A stretch of DNA of 23,340 nucleotides from Mycoplasmoidaceae bacterium. GTDB taxonomy: Bacteria > Bacillota_I > Bacilli_A > Mycoplasmatales > Mycoplasmoidaceae. A program made the translations under genes and the position numbers. The stretch covers positions 1-23,340 of the forward strand of contig JAKSVN010000012.1 of the NCBI GenBank assembly GCA_024427125.1, written 5' to 3'. The notes beneath the pieces were generated by a model. The model was not told where the DNA came from. It made no database searches and was given only the letters and a program-made list of their open reading frames with translations. This document shows, one piece after another, positions 10,299-18,751 of the stretch. The number at the start of each line of letters is the position of its first letter. Within the stretch, counting starts at the first letter, position 1.

Positions 10299-10949
10299 TT
10301 ACTTATCAGTAACTAGTTTTACTCCACCACTAGTTCCTAATCTGCTTGCTCCAGCTTCAATCATTTTTATAGCATCAGCTTTATTTCTAATTCCACCTGC
10401 TGCTTTAATCTTGATAGATGGATCAACATATTTCTTCATTAAGGTAACATCTTCAACCGTTGCTCCACCTGTTGAAAAACCAGTAGATGTTTTAATAAAA
10501 TCTGCTTTGGCAATAGAAACACATTGACATGCATCTATTTTTGCATGTTCATCTAATAAGCATGTTTCAATAATCACTTTTAAAATAGCATTATGACTAT
10601 GACAAACATCTTTTATTTGTTTGATTTCTTCAGTTACATAATTTAAATTATGTGCCTTCAAAGCAGCAATATTTAAAACCATATCTACTTCTTGTGCACC
10701 TTTGTTAATTGCATCTAAAGCTTCATGACATTTTGCTTCAGTTGTCATTTGTCCTAATGGAAAACCAATAACAGTACATACTTTAACATCACTACCAGAT
10801 AGTAGTTTTGTACAAAGAGGAACATAATAAGGGTTAACACAAACAGAAGCAAAATGATATTGTTTAGCTTCTGCACATAGTTTCTCTATTTGTCCTTGGT
10901 CAGCATCAGCTTTTAAAAGCGTGTGATCAATGTACTTGTTTAATTCCAT
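10299..10949 (-). CDS. deoC: Deoxyribose-phosphate aldolase
   Basis: Cleaves 2-deoxyribose-5-phosphate to glyceraldehyde-3-phosphate and acetaldehyde through a Schiff base. 216 aa, full length. Seen: YIDHTLLKADA at the N terminus, VCTVIGFPLG, EVDMVLNI with Asp89, the Schiff-base Lys153 in DFIKTSTGF, and IKAAGGIRN with Lys182. Starts 1 bp after the deoD stop (TAG at 10953-10951); an AGG lies 6 nt before the ATG. 41 bp separate it from the mutase gene. Neighbours on both sides supply its substrate and use its product. Confidence 0.97.
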   Translation of the reverse strand: MELNKYIDHTLLKADADQGQIEKLCAEAKQYHFASVCVNPYYVPLCTKLLSGSDVKVCTVIGFPLGQMTTEAKCHEALDAINKGAQEVDMVLNIAALKAHNLNYVTEEIKQIKDVCHSHNAILKVIIETCLLDEHAKIDACQCVSIAKADFIKTSTGFSTGGATVEDVTLMKKYVDPSIKIKAAGGIRNKADAIKMIEAGASRLGTSGGVKLVTDK

Positions 10950-10950
10950 A

Positions 10951-11685
10951 CTAAACCTTTTCCCTAATGATTGATTCCAAAGCTAATTGAATCATGTCAT
11001 CAAATGTCGTTGCTCTTGCTTGTGGAGACATTGCTTCTCCCGATTCAACATTATCACTTACTGTAAGTAAGCAAGCAACATGGCCTTTATGTGTCTTACC
11101 TTCAAGGAATAAACCAAAACCTTCCATTTCAGAAACACTTGATCCTGTTAACTTTAAAGTTTCATCAAATGTTGCTTGACTATAAAAGAATGTAGCAGAA
11201 GTTGTTGGTTGCTCACTAATAGAAATTCCTAATTGCTTAGCTGTCTTTTTAATTAAAGCTTGTGAAACAGGAGTTGGAAAGAATCTATTAGGTGCATCTG
11301 CCTTTGTCTTTGTTCAATGCTTAATTGGAACATCAGATCAAGATGATTTAGCTAAAATAACATCACCTAATTTACATTTAGCTTTATTGGTTACACCACA
11401 ACTACCAACACGGTAGATTGCTTTTGCATCATAGAAAGTAAATAATTCATGAACATAAATACAAATGGATGGTATTCCCATACCATGAGCCATTACTGTA
11501 ATAGGAACGTTTTTGTATGTTCCTGTAAAAGCTAGCATTCCTCTAACATCATTAACTAGCTTAGGGTTTTTTAAATACTTATGTGCAATTCAGTCTGCAC
11601 GTTTAGGATCACCAGGCATAATAACACGCTTAGCGATTTGTCCTTTATGTGCTCCAATATGTGGTGTTGTATTAGATAAAGCCAT
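10951..11685 (-). CDS. deoD: Purine-nucleoside phosphorylase (DeoD type)
   Basis: Splits purine (deoxy)nucleosides with phosphate into base and (deoxy)ribose-1-phosphate. 244 aa, near the usual length of hexameric DeoD enzymes. Seen: PHIGAHKGQIAKRVIMPGDP at the start, VMAHGMGIPSICIY, IYRVGSCG phosphate-site motif, SEMEGFGLF ribose-site motif, and LLTVSDN with the base-site Asp near residue 205. Internal TGA codons are Trp. The Shine-Dalgarno AAGGAGAA lies in the end of dagK, 2 bp upstream. First enzyme of the salvage route laid out along this operon. Mollicutes rely on salvage of host nucleosides, which fits. Confidence 0.96.
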
Positions 11686-11687
11686 AA

Positions 11688-12590
11688 TTATTCTCCTTTG
11701 TTAACTAGTAAATTAATCTTTCCTGGAATGATTTTCACATTAATGTGATCCAAGTTTTCTAAAAGATTCCCATCAAATTCAAGTGAAAAATCTTTTCCTT
11801 TAAGATCAATTTCCTTACATGTGAATCTTTCAGTCTCTTTTAATTCATATACTTTGCCTTTTTTAGCTTTAAGTAAATGATGTAATGTTTTAATATGATT
11901 AAATTTCTTAACATACATGATAGAAATTAATCCATCATCAATTTTTGCATCTGGTGCTGTTAACATTCCACCACCAATGGCAAAACCATTGTTGATTGTA
12001 AATCACATAGATTTAACATCTTGTGGTTCTTTACCATCAATAGAAACAGAATAACTAAATGATTTTCAGAATAAAGATTTAACAAGTGTAGCAATCTTAT
12101 ATTGTGTTTTAGGTTTAAAGTGCTTCATTTTGTTTCTCATTGAAATAACTTCAGCACATAAGCCCAGACCAATTTCATTAATTGCTCTGTATTTGTCATT
12201 TAGTAATAAATAATCAATTTTCTTTACTTGAGGATTATTGATATATGCATCAATTAATTTAACTGGATCAGGATTATTTAATCCTAATACACGAACAAAG
12301 TCATTGCCAGAACCATATGGTAAGATTCCTAATGTGGTTGCTTCAAAGTTATTAATACCATTAAGGACTTCATTAACTGAACCATCACCACCAATAACAA
12401 AGATAGTTACTGGGTTGTTAGTTGAAGTTAAATCTCTAGCAATAGATGTTGCATGTCCAATATTTTCAGTCAAATGGATATTAAGTTTTAAATCAGATTG
12501 CAGACTTGCTCATTCTTTAATCTTATTTAAAGCTTGTGATCCGCTTCCTTTACCAGAAGTGGGATTACAAATTAAATGGATTTCTTTCAT
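11688..12590 (-). CDS. dagK: Diacylglycerol/lipid kinase family protein (DagK/YegS-like)
   Basis: Probable ATP-dependent kinase for diacylglycerol or a related lipid at the membrane face. 300 aa, typical. Seen: CNPTSGKGSG at the N terminus; the nucleotide-binding GGDGSVNEVLNG at about 84-95 (family GGDGT.NE); PYGSGNDFVR (family GTGNDFAR); and C-terminal GGGMLTAPDAKIDDG, a family hallmark. First gene of the leftward operon, divergent from galU; AAGG 7 nt before the ATG. Together with galU-galE-GT2 across the promoter it suggests lipid-headgroup work. The exact lipid substrate cannot be read from the sequence. Confidence 0.9.
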
Positions 12591-12624
12591 ATAATTACCT
12601 TATTTAATTTATATTTATATATAA

Positions 12625-12634
12625 ATTATATAAT
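12625..12634. promoter_or_regulatory. Palindromic shared -10 region for divergent dagK and galU
   Basis: The 10-bp palindrome ATTATATAAT contains TATAAT on both strands (12629-12634 for galU, 12630-12625 for dagK). It would give leaders of about 18 nt to galU (with GGAG at 12647-12650) and about 28 nt to dagK (with AAGG). The two polymerases could not bind at once, so firing would be mutually exclusive. Boxes seen; use inferred. Confidence 0.5.
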
Positions 12635-12658
12635 ATATAGAACATTGGAGATTAAAAA

Positions 12659-13534
12659 ATGACTAAAGTAACAAAAGCTGTAATTCCAGCTGCTGGTTTA
12701 GGCACAAGATTACTACCTGCAACTAAGGCAATTCCTAAAGAATTATTGCCTATTACTAATGTTCCAACATTGCAATATATTGTGCAAGAAGCTGCAGATG
12801 CTGGTATTAAGGAATTATTAATTGTTATCTCTAAAGGAAAAGAAGCAATTAATGCTCATTTTTCTCCAAATGCTAAACTAGAACAAGAACTTTTAGCAAA
12901 GAAAAAATTATCTTTACTTCAAGATATTAGAAAAATTTCTAAGATTATTAAGATTAAATATGTTTATCAAGATAAACAACTTGGTCTTGGACATGCTATT
13001 GGTTGTGCAAAGAATTTTGCAAAAGGTCAGCCTATTGCTGTTTTATTAGGTGATGATGTTGTTACAACCAATGGTAAGACTGCTATTCAACAATGTATTG
13101 ATGCTTACAACAAAACTAAATGTTCTGTTGTTGGTGTACAACCAGTAGAAAAGAAACATGTAAGTAAATATGGGATTGTTACACCAGCTAAAAAAGCTGA
13201 TGCAAAAAAAGCTGTATTTACTATTAAAGGTTTAGTAGAAAAACCTGAAATTGATAAAGCTCCTAGTAATTTAGCAATCTTAGGTAGATATGTCCTAACA
13301 CCTGATATTTTCAAAGCAATTAGCAAAACTACTAAAGATAAATCTGGTGAAATTCAAATTACTAATGCTTTAAAATTCCTAGCAAAACAAAATAAGGTTT
13401 GTGCTTGTAACTTTAAAGGAACAAGATATGACCTTGGCAATAAATTAGGAATGGTTAAAGCAACAATTGACTTTGCTTTAAAAGATCCTGAAATTAAAGC
13501 TGATGTATTAAAATACATAAGAGGTAAAAAGTAA
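12659..13534 (+). CDS. galU: UTP-glucose-1-phosphate uridylyltransferase
   Basis: Makes UDP-glucose from UTP and glucose-1-phosphate. 291 aa, the usual size. The nucleotide-binding signature AAGLGTRLLPATKAIPKELL spans residues 11-30, followed by VQEAADAGI, YVYQDKQLGLGHAIGCAK (uridine and sugar contact), LLGDDVV (metal Asp), VEKPEI and GRYVLTPDIF, with a late GTRYDLGNK. Start ATG has GGAG 8 nt upstream. The stop TAA overlaps the galE ATG as TAATG. Head of a three-gene operon for activated sugars and their transfer; the mutase at 8545-10257 can supply glucose-1-P. Confidence 0.97.
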   Translation: MTKVTKAVIPAAGLGTRLLPATKAIPKELLPITNVPTLQYIVQEAADAGIKELLIVISKGKEAINAHFSPNAKLEQELLAKKKLSLLQDIRKISKIIKIKYVYQDKQLGLGHAIGCAKNFAKGQPIAVLLGDDVVTTNGKTAIQQCIDAYNKTKCSVVGVQPVEKKHVSKYGIVTPAKKADAKKAVFTIKGLVEKPEIDKAPSNLAILGRYVLTPDIFKAISKTTKDKSGEIQITNALKFLAKQNKVCACNFKGTRYDLGNKLGMVKATIDFALKDPEIKADVLKYIRGKK

Positions 13535-14502
13535 TGACAATCTTAAATATTGGTGGTGCTGGTTTTATTGGATCAGTTGCTACTGAATCATTTATAGCTA
13601 AAGGATACAAAGTCATTGTTTTAGATGACTTATCAACTGGTTTTAAAAAACTAGTTCATCCTAAAGCTACATTTATTAAAGGTTCAATGCTAGATTATGA
13701 CTTACTAGATAAGATCTTTAAAAAATACAAAATAGATGTTGTTGCATTGTATGCAGCTAAGATTGTTGTGCCTGAATCAGTAAAACATCCAGATGATTAT
13801 TATTTAACTAATGTTGGTGGCTGTGCAACTGTGCTGCAAGCAATGAGTGCTAACAATGTTAAAAATATTCTTTTTGCAAGTTCTGCTGCTGTTTATGGTA
13901 TTTGCAAAAAGGTTCCAGTTGATGAAAACTCACCAACTAAACCATGCAACCCATATGGAGCAACTAAGTTATTGTGCGAAAGATTACTAATTGATGCAAA
14001 CAAAAAACTTGGTATTAATTTCATTTCATACAGATTCTTTAATGTTGCAGGAGCAAGTAAATCAGGTAAATATGGAATGATGAAGAAAAAACCTTCATTA
14101 TTAATTCCTGCAATCAATGATTGCATTCTTCATCATAAAACTGTTTCTATCTTTGGAAATAAATACAAAACAAAAGATGGAACATGTTTAAGAGATTACA
14201 TTCATGTTGAAGATTTAGCTGATGCAGCATTATTAGCAATTAAACAACTAAAACAAAACAAATCTGGTATTTACTGTTTAGGTTCAAATAGTGGCTATAC
14301 AGTTTTGGAAGTTGTTAAAACTGCTAAGAAATTAGTTGCACCAAATTTGAAATATGAATACAAACCAAATAGAGCAGGTGATCCTGATGCTCTTATTACA
14401 AGTAATAAAAAAGCTTTCAAAAAATTAGGTTGAAGAGTAAAATATTCATTAAAGGATATGATACTTTCTGATTACAATTTTAGAAAGACACATGTAAAAT
14501 AA
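13534..14502 (+). CDS. galE: UDP-glucose 4-epimerase
   Basis: Interconverts UDP-glucose and UDP-galactose with bound NAD; short-chain dehydrogenase fold. 322 aa, full length. Seen: the NAD motif GGAGFIG at 7-13, Asp31/Asp32 after beta-2 (VIVLDDLSTGF), SSAAVYG with Ser117/118, the catalytic pair Tyr141-x3-Lys145 in NPYGATK, RFFNVAGAS, DGTCLRDYIHVEDLA, and NRAGDPDALI near the C terminus. One TGA (Trp) near the end extends it to TAA at 14500-14502, which overlaps the next ATG as TAATG. UDP-galactose would be a donor for the next gene's product. Confidence 0.96.
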
Positions 14503-15620
14503 TGGCTGACAAAAAGACTTGAACAATTTTAATTAGCTGTTATAACTCAGCAAAAACAATTCGTGCTGCTCTTGATTCAATTGACTTCAAGGACAACAAT
14601 GATATTGATGTTTTTGTTGTGGATGATGGTTCAACAGATAATTTAAAAGAAGTTGTTAAACCATATTTAAAAGCTAATCCTGATACTATTCACTATTTTA
14701 AAAAAGAAAATGGTAACCAAGGAAGTTGCATAAACTATGGTATTGAAAGAGCTAACTCAAAGTTCTTTTCACTATTAGATAGTGATGATACATTTAATCC
14801 TAAAGATTTCAATACTGTTTTAGGAATTTTAAGAAACTTAGAAAATGTTGATTTAGTTATTAGCAATTATCGTTTCTTCTTTATGAATCCAGACAAAACA
14901 AAAATAGAAAAAGTCATGATCTCTAAAACAAGAAAACCAATTAAATATGTAGATATTGATGATTTATCATTATTTAGTTTAATTACCATTCACTCAACAA
15001 TTTATCGTACAGATATGTTAAAGGAAATAAAACCAATGCCAGAAAAACTTGGTTTTAGTGATTGTGTTTTATGTTATGAAGTTTTATTGAAAGCAAATCG
15101 TGTTGCTTATTTAAATAGATCTATTGCTTTATACAACTATCACATTAGAAGACAACAACAATTAATTTCATTAAATAACTCAATTGCTAAGTTTGATGAT
15201 TTCATTAAAGTTCTAGACTGAATGCTAAAAATTCCAATGGATAAAACAAGCAAGAAACGTATCCAAATCTCGAGAAAAGTTATTGCTCACCACATCTATT
15301 GAATTTGTGTTGTTCTTGCTAACATTTATTCAAAAAACAAACAACAAAAGAAACAAATCTTGTCAGATGTATTTAAAAAAGTTGATGACTTTGTTAACAT
15401 CAATGAAGCAAAAGGTTTCTACACATTCTTAATGTGATTAACAAAGAAAATGCCGATGCTTAGTCTTGCAATAATTAAATCAATCTATGCTTGAATTCCA
15501 GTAAAGATGATTAAAGCAACTAGATATTCTAAAGAAGGAAGAAAAGAAGCCAGAAGACAAGCTTACTTATCTAGACGTCTTGCTAAAGAACGTAAAAAAT
15601 ACGAAAAAACAAAGAAATAA
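14502..15620 (+). CDS. Glycosyltransferase family 2 protein (candidate glycolipid synthase)
   Basis: Likely transfers glucose and/or galactose from UDP-sugars to a membrane lipid. 372 aa. GT-A domain: TILISCYNS at 8-16, FVVDDGSTDN at 38-47, and the metal motif LLDSDDTF near 91-98. The rest has TGA-coded Trp, a hydrophobic/amphipathic stretch near 325-345 (FLMWLTKK...LAIIKSIYAWIPVKMI), and a very basic tail rich in RR and KK, suiting contact with anionic membrane. Mollicute GT2 enzymes such as Mycoplasma genitalium MG517 are processive glycosyldiacylglycerol synthases of similar size; that role is inferred from family and operon, not proven. Its stop is 1 bp from the convergent yrrO-like gene. 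Confidence 0.88.
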
Positions 15621-15621
15621 T

Positions 15622-16827
15622 TTACTTTGTTATTCTACCTATATCTCCAACTTCTAGACCTCTAGAGGTTGTTTTTATTACATAACGATACATTGGTTTA
15701 TTAACACAATCAACTTCACAATTTGCTTTAACATCAAATAATTTTGTTAATTTAATGTTAGTGATTAAATCATGATTTTTGCCAAACACTTCAAACTTAT
15801 TTTTGCAAGTAAAGAAGTTTTTGCTAATGATTTCATATCCACCCTTAATTACTTTAGTAATAATGAAAGCAAAGTTTTGAGTTAGCTTCTTTTCTACATC
15901 ACGATATAACATTTGTTTTTGTGTTGGTTGACCATTAAATCAAGCAAATGATGTGTCACGATTGGCTGCTTTAGCTAAATCTGCTTCATATCCTTTAATT
16001 CGTTTAGAAGTTAATTTGTTTTTGTAATAATCATTTATTGCATGAGAATAATTGTTACATACTGTAGCATTGTAATGAAGTGACTTCATTCTACCTTCAA
16101 CTTTAAAACTTGCAATGCCAGCTTCAATTAATTGTTTTAAATGACAAACGTGGCAAATGTCTTTTGTTGACATTGTAAATTTTTTAGAAATTAGTTTACC
16201 ATTTTTATCCTTTAATTCTCAGTTTCATCTACAACTATGTGCACAACCACCAACGTTAGCATCACGTAGTGAAAAGTTATTTGACATCATACAATGTCCT
16301 GAATAACCAACACATAAAGCACCATGGATAAAGTATTCAACATCCATAATACCTTTTAATGCTTTTGTCATAGAACATAGGTTCTTAAAATCTACTTCTC
16401 TTGCTGTTACAACTCTTGTTGCACCAACTGACTTATGAAATCATAATGCTGCTTTAGAGTTTGTTACTGATTGTTGTGTCGAAACATGAATTTCAACTTT
16501 TGGATAATACTTATGAATTACATTCATAATATAAGGATCAGCACAAATAAATCCATCTGGTTTAGTTTTCATTAATTGATCAAGATAAGGTTTGAAATCT
16601 TTAGTCATACCGTTATGACATAAGATATTAGTTACTAAATAAACCTTAGCTTTGTGCTTATGTGCATAATCAATTGCTTTAGCAATTTCATCTATATCTA
16701 AATTACCTGCTCTTGCTCTTAATGAATATTTCTTTCCACCAAGATAAATTGCATTAGCATTAAAGTTAATTGCTGTATAAGCTTTTTCTAAATCACCAGC
16801 AGGGGCTAACAATTCAACTTTATTCAT
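15622..16827 (-). CDS. yrrO: U32 family protein, YrrO/TrhP-like (tRNA 5-hydroxyuridine synthesis)
   Basis: Annotated as peptidase U32, but family members YegQ (E. coli) and YrrN/YrrO (B. subtilis) hydroxylate U34 of tRNA. 401 aa, close to YrrO. Seen: KVELLAPAGDLEKAYTAI at the N terminus, NANAIYLGGKKYSLRARAGN, VHVSTQQSVTN-type strand, and the four conserved cysteines of the cluster-binding region: FIHGALCVGYSGHC followed by GGCAHSCRW. Then FTMSTKDICH, an SFKVEGRMKS segment, and a C-terminal small beta domain (GLEVGDI). The ATG at 16827 has AGAGG 7 nt upstream; a TTG two codons earlier is less likely. It overlaps the yrrN-like gene by 8 bp. The context (ruvX, trmR-like, yrrN-like) supports the tRNA role over proteolysis. 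Confidence 0.85.
15658..15676 (+). terminator. Possible terminator of the galU-galE-GT2 operon inside the end of the yrrO-like gene
   Basis: A 12-bp perfect palindrome ACCTCTAGAGGT (15658-15669) followed by TGTTTTT lies 38 bp past the GT2 stop. It is within coding sequence on the other strand, so it must serve both. Stem and T-run are seen; function is inferred. Confidence 0.35.
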
Positions 16828-17734
16828 TGTCAACCTCTCTTTCTAGATGCAACAATCCTTTAGTTGGATCCAAGAATCCACATGCTGAAACTTTATTAAG
16901 TTTATTAATTCTATTAATAAAGGATTGTTTTTTCTTGGCAAATGAACCATTTTTAATTGCTTTTAATGCTTCAGAATAAATCTTGATATTTCCATTGATT
17001 CATTTTTCATCATGCAAATATGATAAGAAGTTAATACTATCGATTTTAGCTTCAACCATCTTATCTAAATATTCCATAATAGAAACATTGTAGCCAGTAA
17101 ACATATGTGTACCAGTTTCATCTTCGATGATGATATTTGGTAATTGTCTTGTTTCTTCTTTTAGATAAAACATTTGATTTGTTAAATCTTTTTTAATCTT
17201 AAATTGATTCTTAAAGTTTGTTAATAATGTTCATTTAGAATGCATCATCAAGCCAAAACCTTCAGCTTGAACTTGCAATTTAACATTATTTTTATGCTTG
17301 CTAAACTCATTTATCTCGTTTCAGTGTAATTCTCTAGGCAAAACTACTTCCTTAATGCCATGTTGCTTAAAAAATGGTAATTGACTATAGTTTGTTGTTA
17401 ATGTTTCAGAGTTATAGACAAAATGAGGTTTGTAGTTAATTTCATCACAGATTTGTTTAACAGCAAAGTCAGTAAAGACAATAGTCTTTATGCCAATCTT
17501 CTTTAATTCTTTTAATGTCTTAGTTAAAAGATCTAATTGATCATCAACATATAAGTTATTTAAACTAACTACTAGTTTATCTGACTTTAATTGTTTAATT
17601 TCTGACAGAGATAAAAGACAAGTATTTCTTGTTGATAATTTACCTTTGACCCCCGTTACCACATAATCAACATCTTTAATGTTGATTAATTTTTTCAAAT
17701 GTTGTAATCCTATGGGATTAACTCAAAATTTCAT
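16820..17734 (-). CDS. yrrN: Short U32 family protein, YrrN/TrhP-like
   Basis: Partner-type U32 protein, 304 aa (B. subtilis YrrN is about 309). TGA codons supply Trp, including residue 4. Seen: VDYVVTGVKGKLSTRN, KLVVSLNNLY, KIGIKTIVFTDFAV, FVYNSETLTTN, HGIKEVVLPRELHWNEI, LQVQAEGFGLMMHSKWTLLTN, then GYNVSIMEYLDKMVEAKIDSI: the beta/alpha-barrel layout of the family, without the four-cysteine set found in the downstream gene. In B. subtilis YrrN and YrrO work together. A very strong AGGAGG stands 5 nt before the ATG; the preceding methyltransferase gene overlaps by 17 bp and the next by 8 bp, so tight translational coupling is likely. Assignment rests on family pattern plus order. Confidence 0.8.
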
Positions 17735-18287
17735 CTTTCCTCCTTAGAATTGCAAAACCATCATCAATATCATGAATTTCAACATGTCAAGATCCCGATA
17801 ATGATTGAAGATATTTTTTAAACTCTTCAACTCTTGCTTTTAATTTTAAACGATCTTTAGTCATTTTTTTATCCGTATGTTGAAATAAATTTACATCATC
17901 AATAAAGATAAAACCTTTAGGTTTTAGATGTTTGCAAAACTTATTAAACAAAACATCTTGATGACTTTTTGGCCCATCAATAATAATGCAATCAAAATCT
18001 TGTTTAGGTTCATAATCAAAAGCCGAAACATTTACAGGAAAGATTTTTGTTTCACCTTTAAAGTATTCTTGTGCAACACCAAATCTATCAGTATCATTTT
18101 CTAATGTAATAATCTTAGAAATGCTTGGATGTCTTGCTAAGTATTTAGAAGAATATCCATAAGCTGTACCAATTTCTAAAACTTGAGCAATTTGATAATT
18201 ATCAAAAATATGATAAAGAAACTCAATTGTTTTATCAGGCATGATAGGAATATTATGTTCTAAGTTAAATTTTTTAAATTTTTCCAT
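17718..18287 (-). CDS. trmR: SAM-dependent O-methyltransferase, TrmR/YrrM-like
   Basis: Probable tRNA 5-hydroxyuridine methyltransferase making 5-methoxyuridine at position 34. 189 aa, a little shorter than B. subtilis TrmR (about 217). Class I fold of the O-methyltransferase family 3 type: VLEIGTAYGYSSKYLA at 36-51 (SAM loop), IITLENDTDRFGVA (ribose acidic residue), DCIIIDGPKSHQ, and GFIFIDDVN with metal-type Asp pair. A TGA (Trp) lies near the end; the frame goes on through AILRRKDEILS to TAA. Overlaps ruvX by 14 bp and the yrrN-like gene by 17 bp. A generic small-molecule O-methyltransferase is possible, but the gene order favours TrmR. Confidence 0.8.
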
Positions 18288-18699
18288 GTTCTAATCAAGA
18301 ATTTAAAATAACAACAGCTGACATCTTGTCTTTAATCTTTTTTATTTGACTTGCTTTTAAACCAATATCTTTCATCATTCCTGTTGCTTCTAAAGTTGTA
18401 TATCTTTCATCTTCAAGCACAACTTTAACATTTGGAATGTTTTGTTCAATTAAAGCTTTAGCTTTGTCGACTAATAAACAATTAGGACTTTTATCTCCAG
18501 ATGGATATAAAGGATAACCTAAAACAATAGTATCAATGTCTGGATAGTTAGCAAATAGTTTTTTGATTCTATTTATACAAGACATTAAATCATTTTTTGC
18601 ATAGCTAAAATTTTCTAAACCACTAGCAATTTTCTTATTGCTATCAGTTATAGCTATGCCTAATGTTTTAGTTCCTAAATCTAATCCTAATGCTCTCAT
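18274..18699 (-). CDS. ruvX: Putative pre-16S rRNA nuclease / Holliday junction resolvase-like protein (YqgF/RuvX)
   Basis: RNase H-fold nuclease involved in 16S rRNA 5'-end maturation and earlier proposed as a Holliday junction resolvase. 141 aa, the usual size. Seen: ALGLDLGTKTLGIAITDS with catalytic Asp7; VLGYPLYPSGD; LEDERYTTLEA (family DER.TT); and DKMSAVVILNSW (family D..AA..IL..W/Y). The final Trp is TGA; the frame then runs LEHGKI to TAA at 18276-18274. No Shine-Dalgarno: TATAAT (18713-18708) lies 8 nt before the ATG, so the mRNA may be leaderless. First gene of the cluster with trmR- and yrr-like genes. Confidence 0.92.
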
Positions 18700-18707
18700 A
18701 TTTACTA

Positions 18708-18713
18708 ATTATA
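18708..18713 (-). promoter_or_regulatory. -10 box of the ruvX-trmR-yrrN-yrrO cluster
   Basis: TATAAT on the minus strand, 8 nt before the ruvX ATG and just downstream of the terminator at 18723-18751. No Shine-Dalgarno sequence intervenes, so the transcript would have a leader of 0-2 nt. Confidence 0.55.
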
Positions 18714-18722
18714 AAGGTAAAT

Positions 18723-18751
18723 AAAAAATAAGAGTAAACTCTTATTTTTTT
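18723..18751 (-). terminator. Rho-independent terminator after the 7-TM gene
   Basis: A near-perfect stem AAAAAATAAGAG / CTCTTATTTTTT with a 4-nt loop and a T-run in the leftward direction (complement of 18723-18728). The stop codon of the membrane protein gene (18742-18744) is inside the stem. It isolates that unit from the ruvX promoter. Confidence 0.85.

Noticed and set aside
13893..14126. Antisense open frames opposite galU, galE, deoC, dagK and the membrane gene
   Set aside because: Shadows of well-supported genes, with no motifs, ribosome sites or promoters of their own.
15622..17734. Secreted collagenase/peptidase function for the two U32 proteins
   Set aside because: No signal peptide, and the cysteine set and gene order fit the tRNA-hydroxylation branch of the family.
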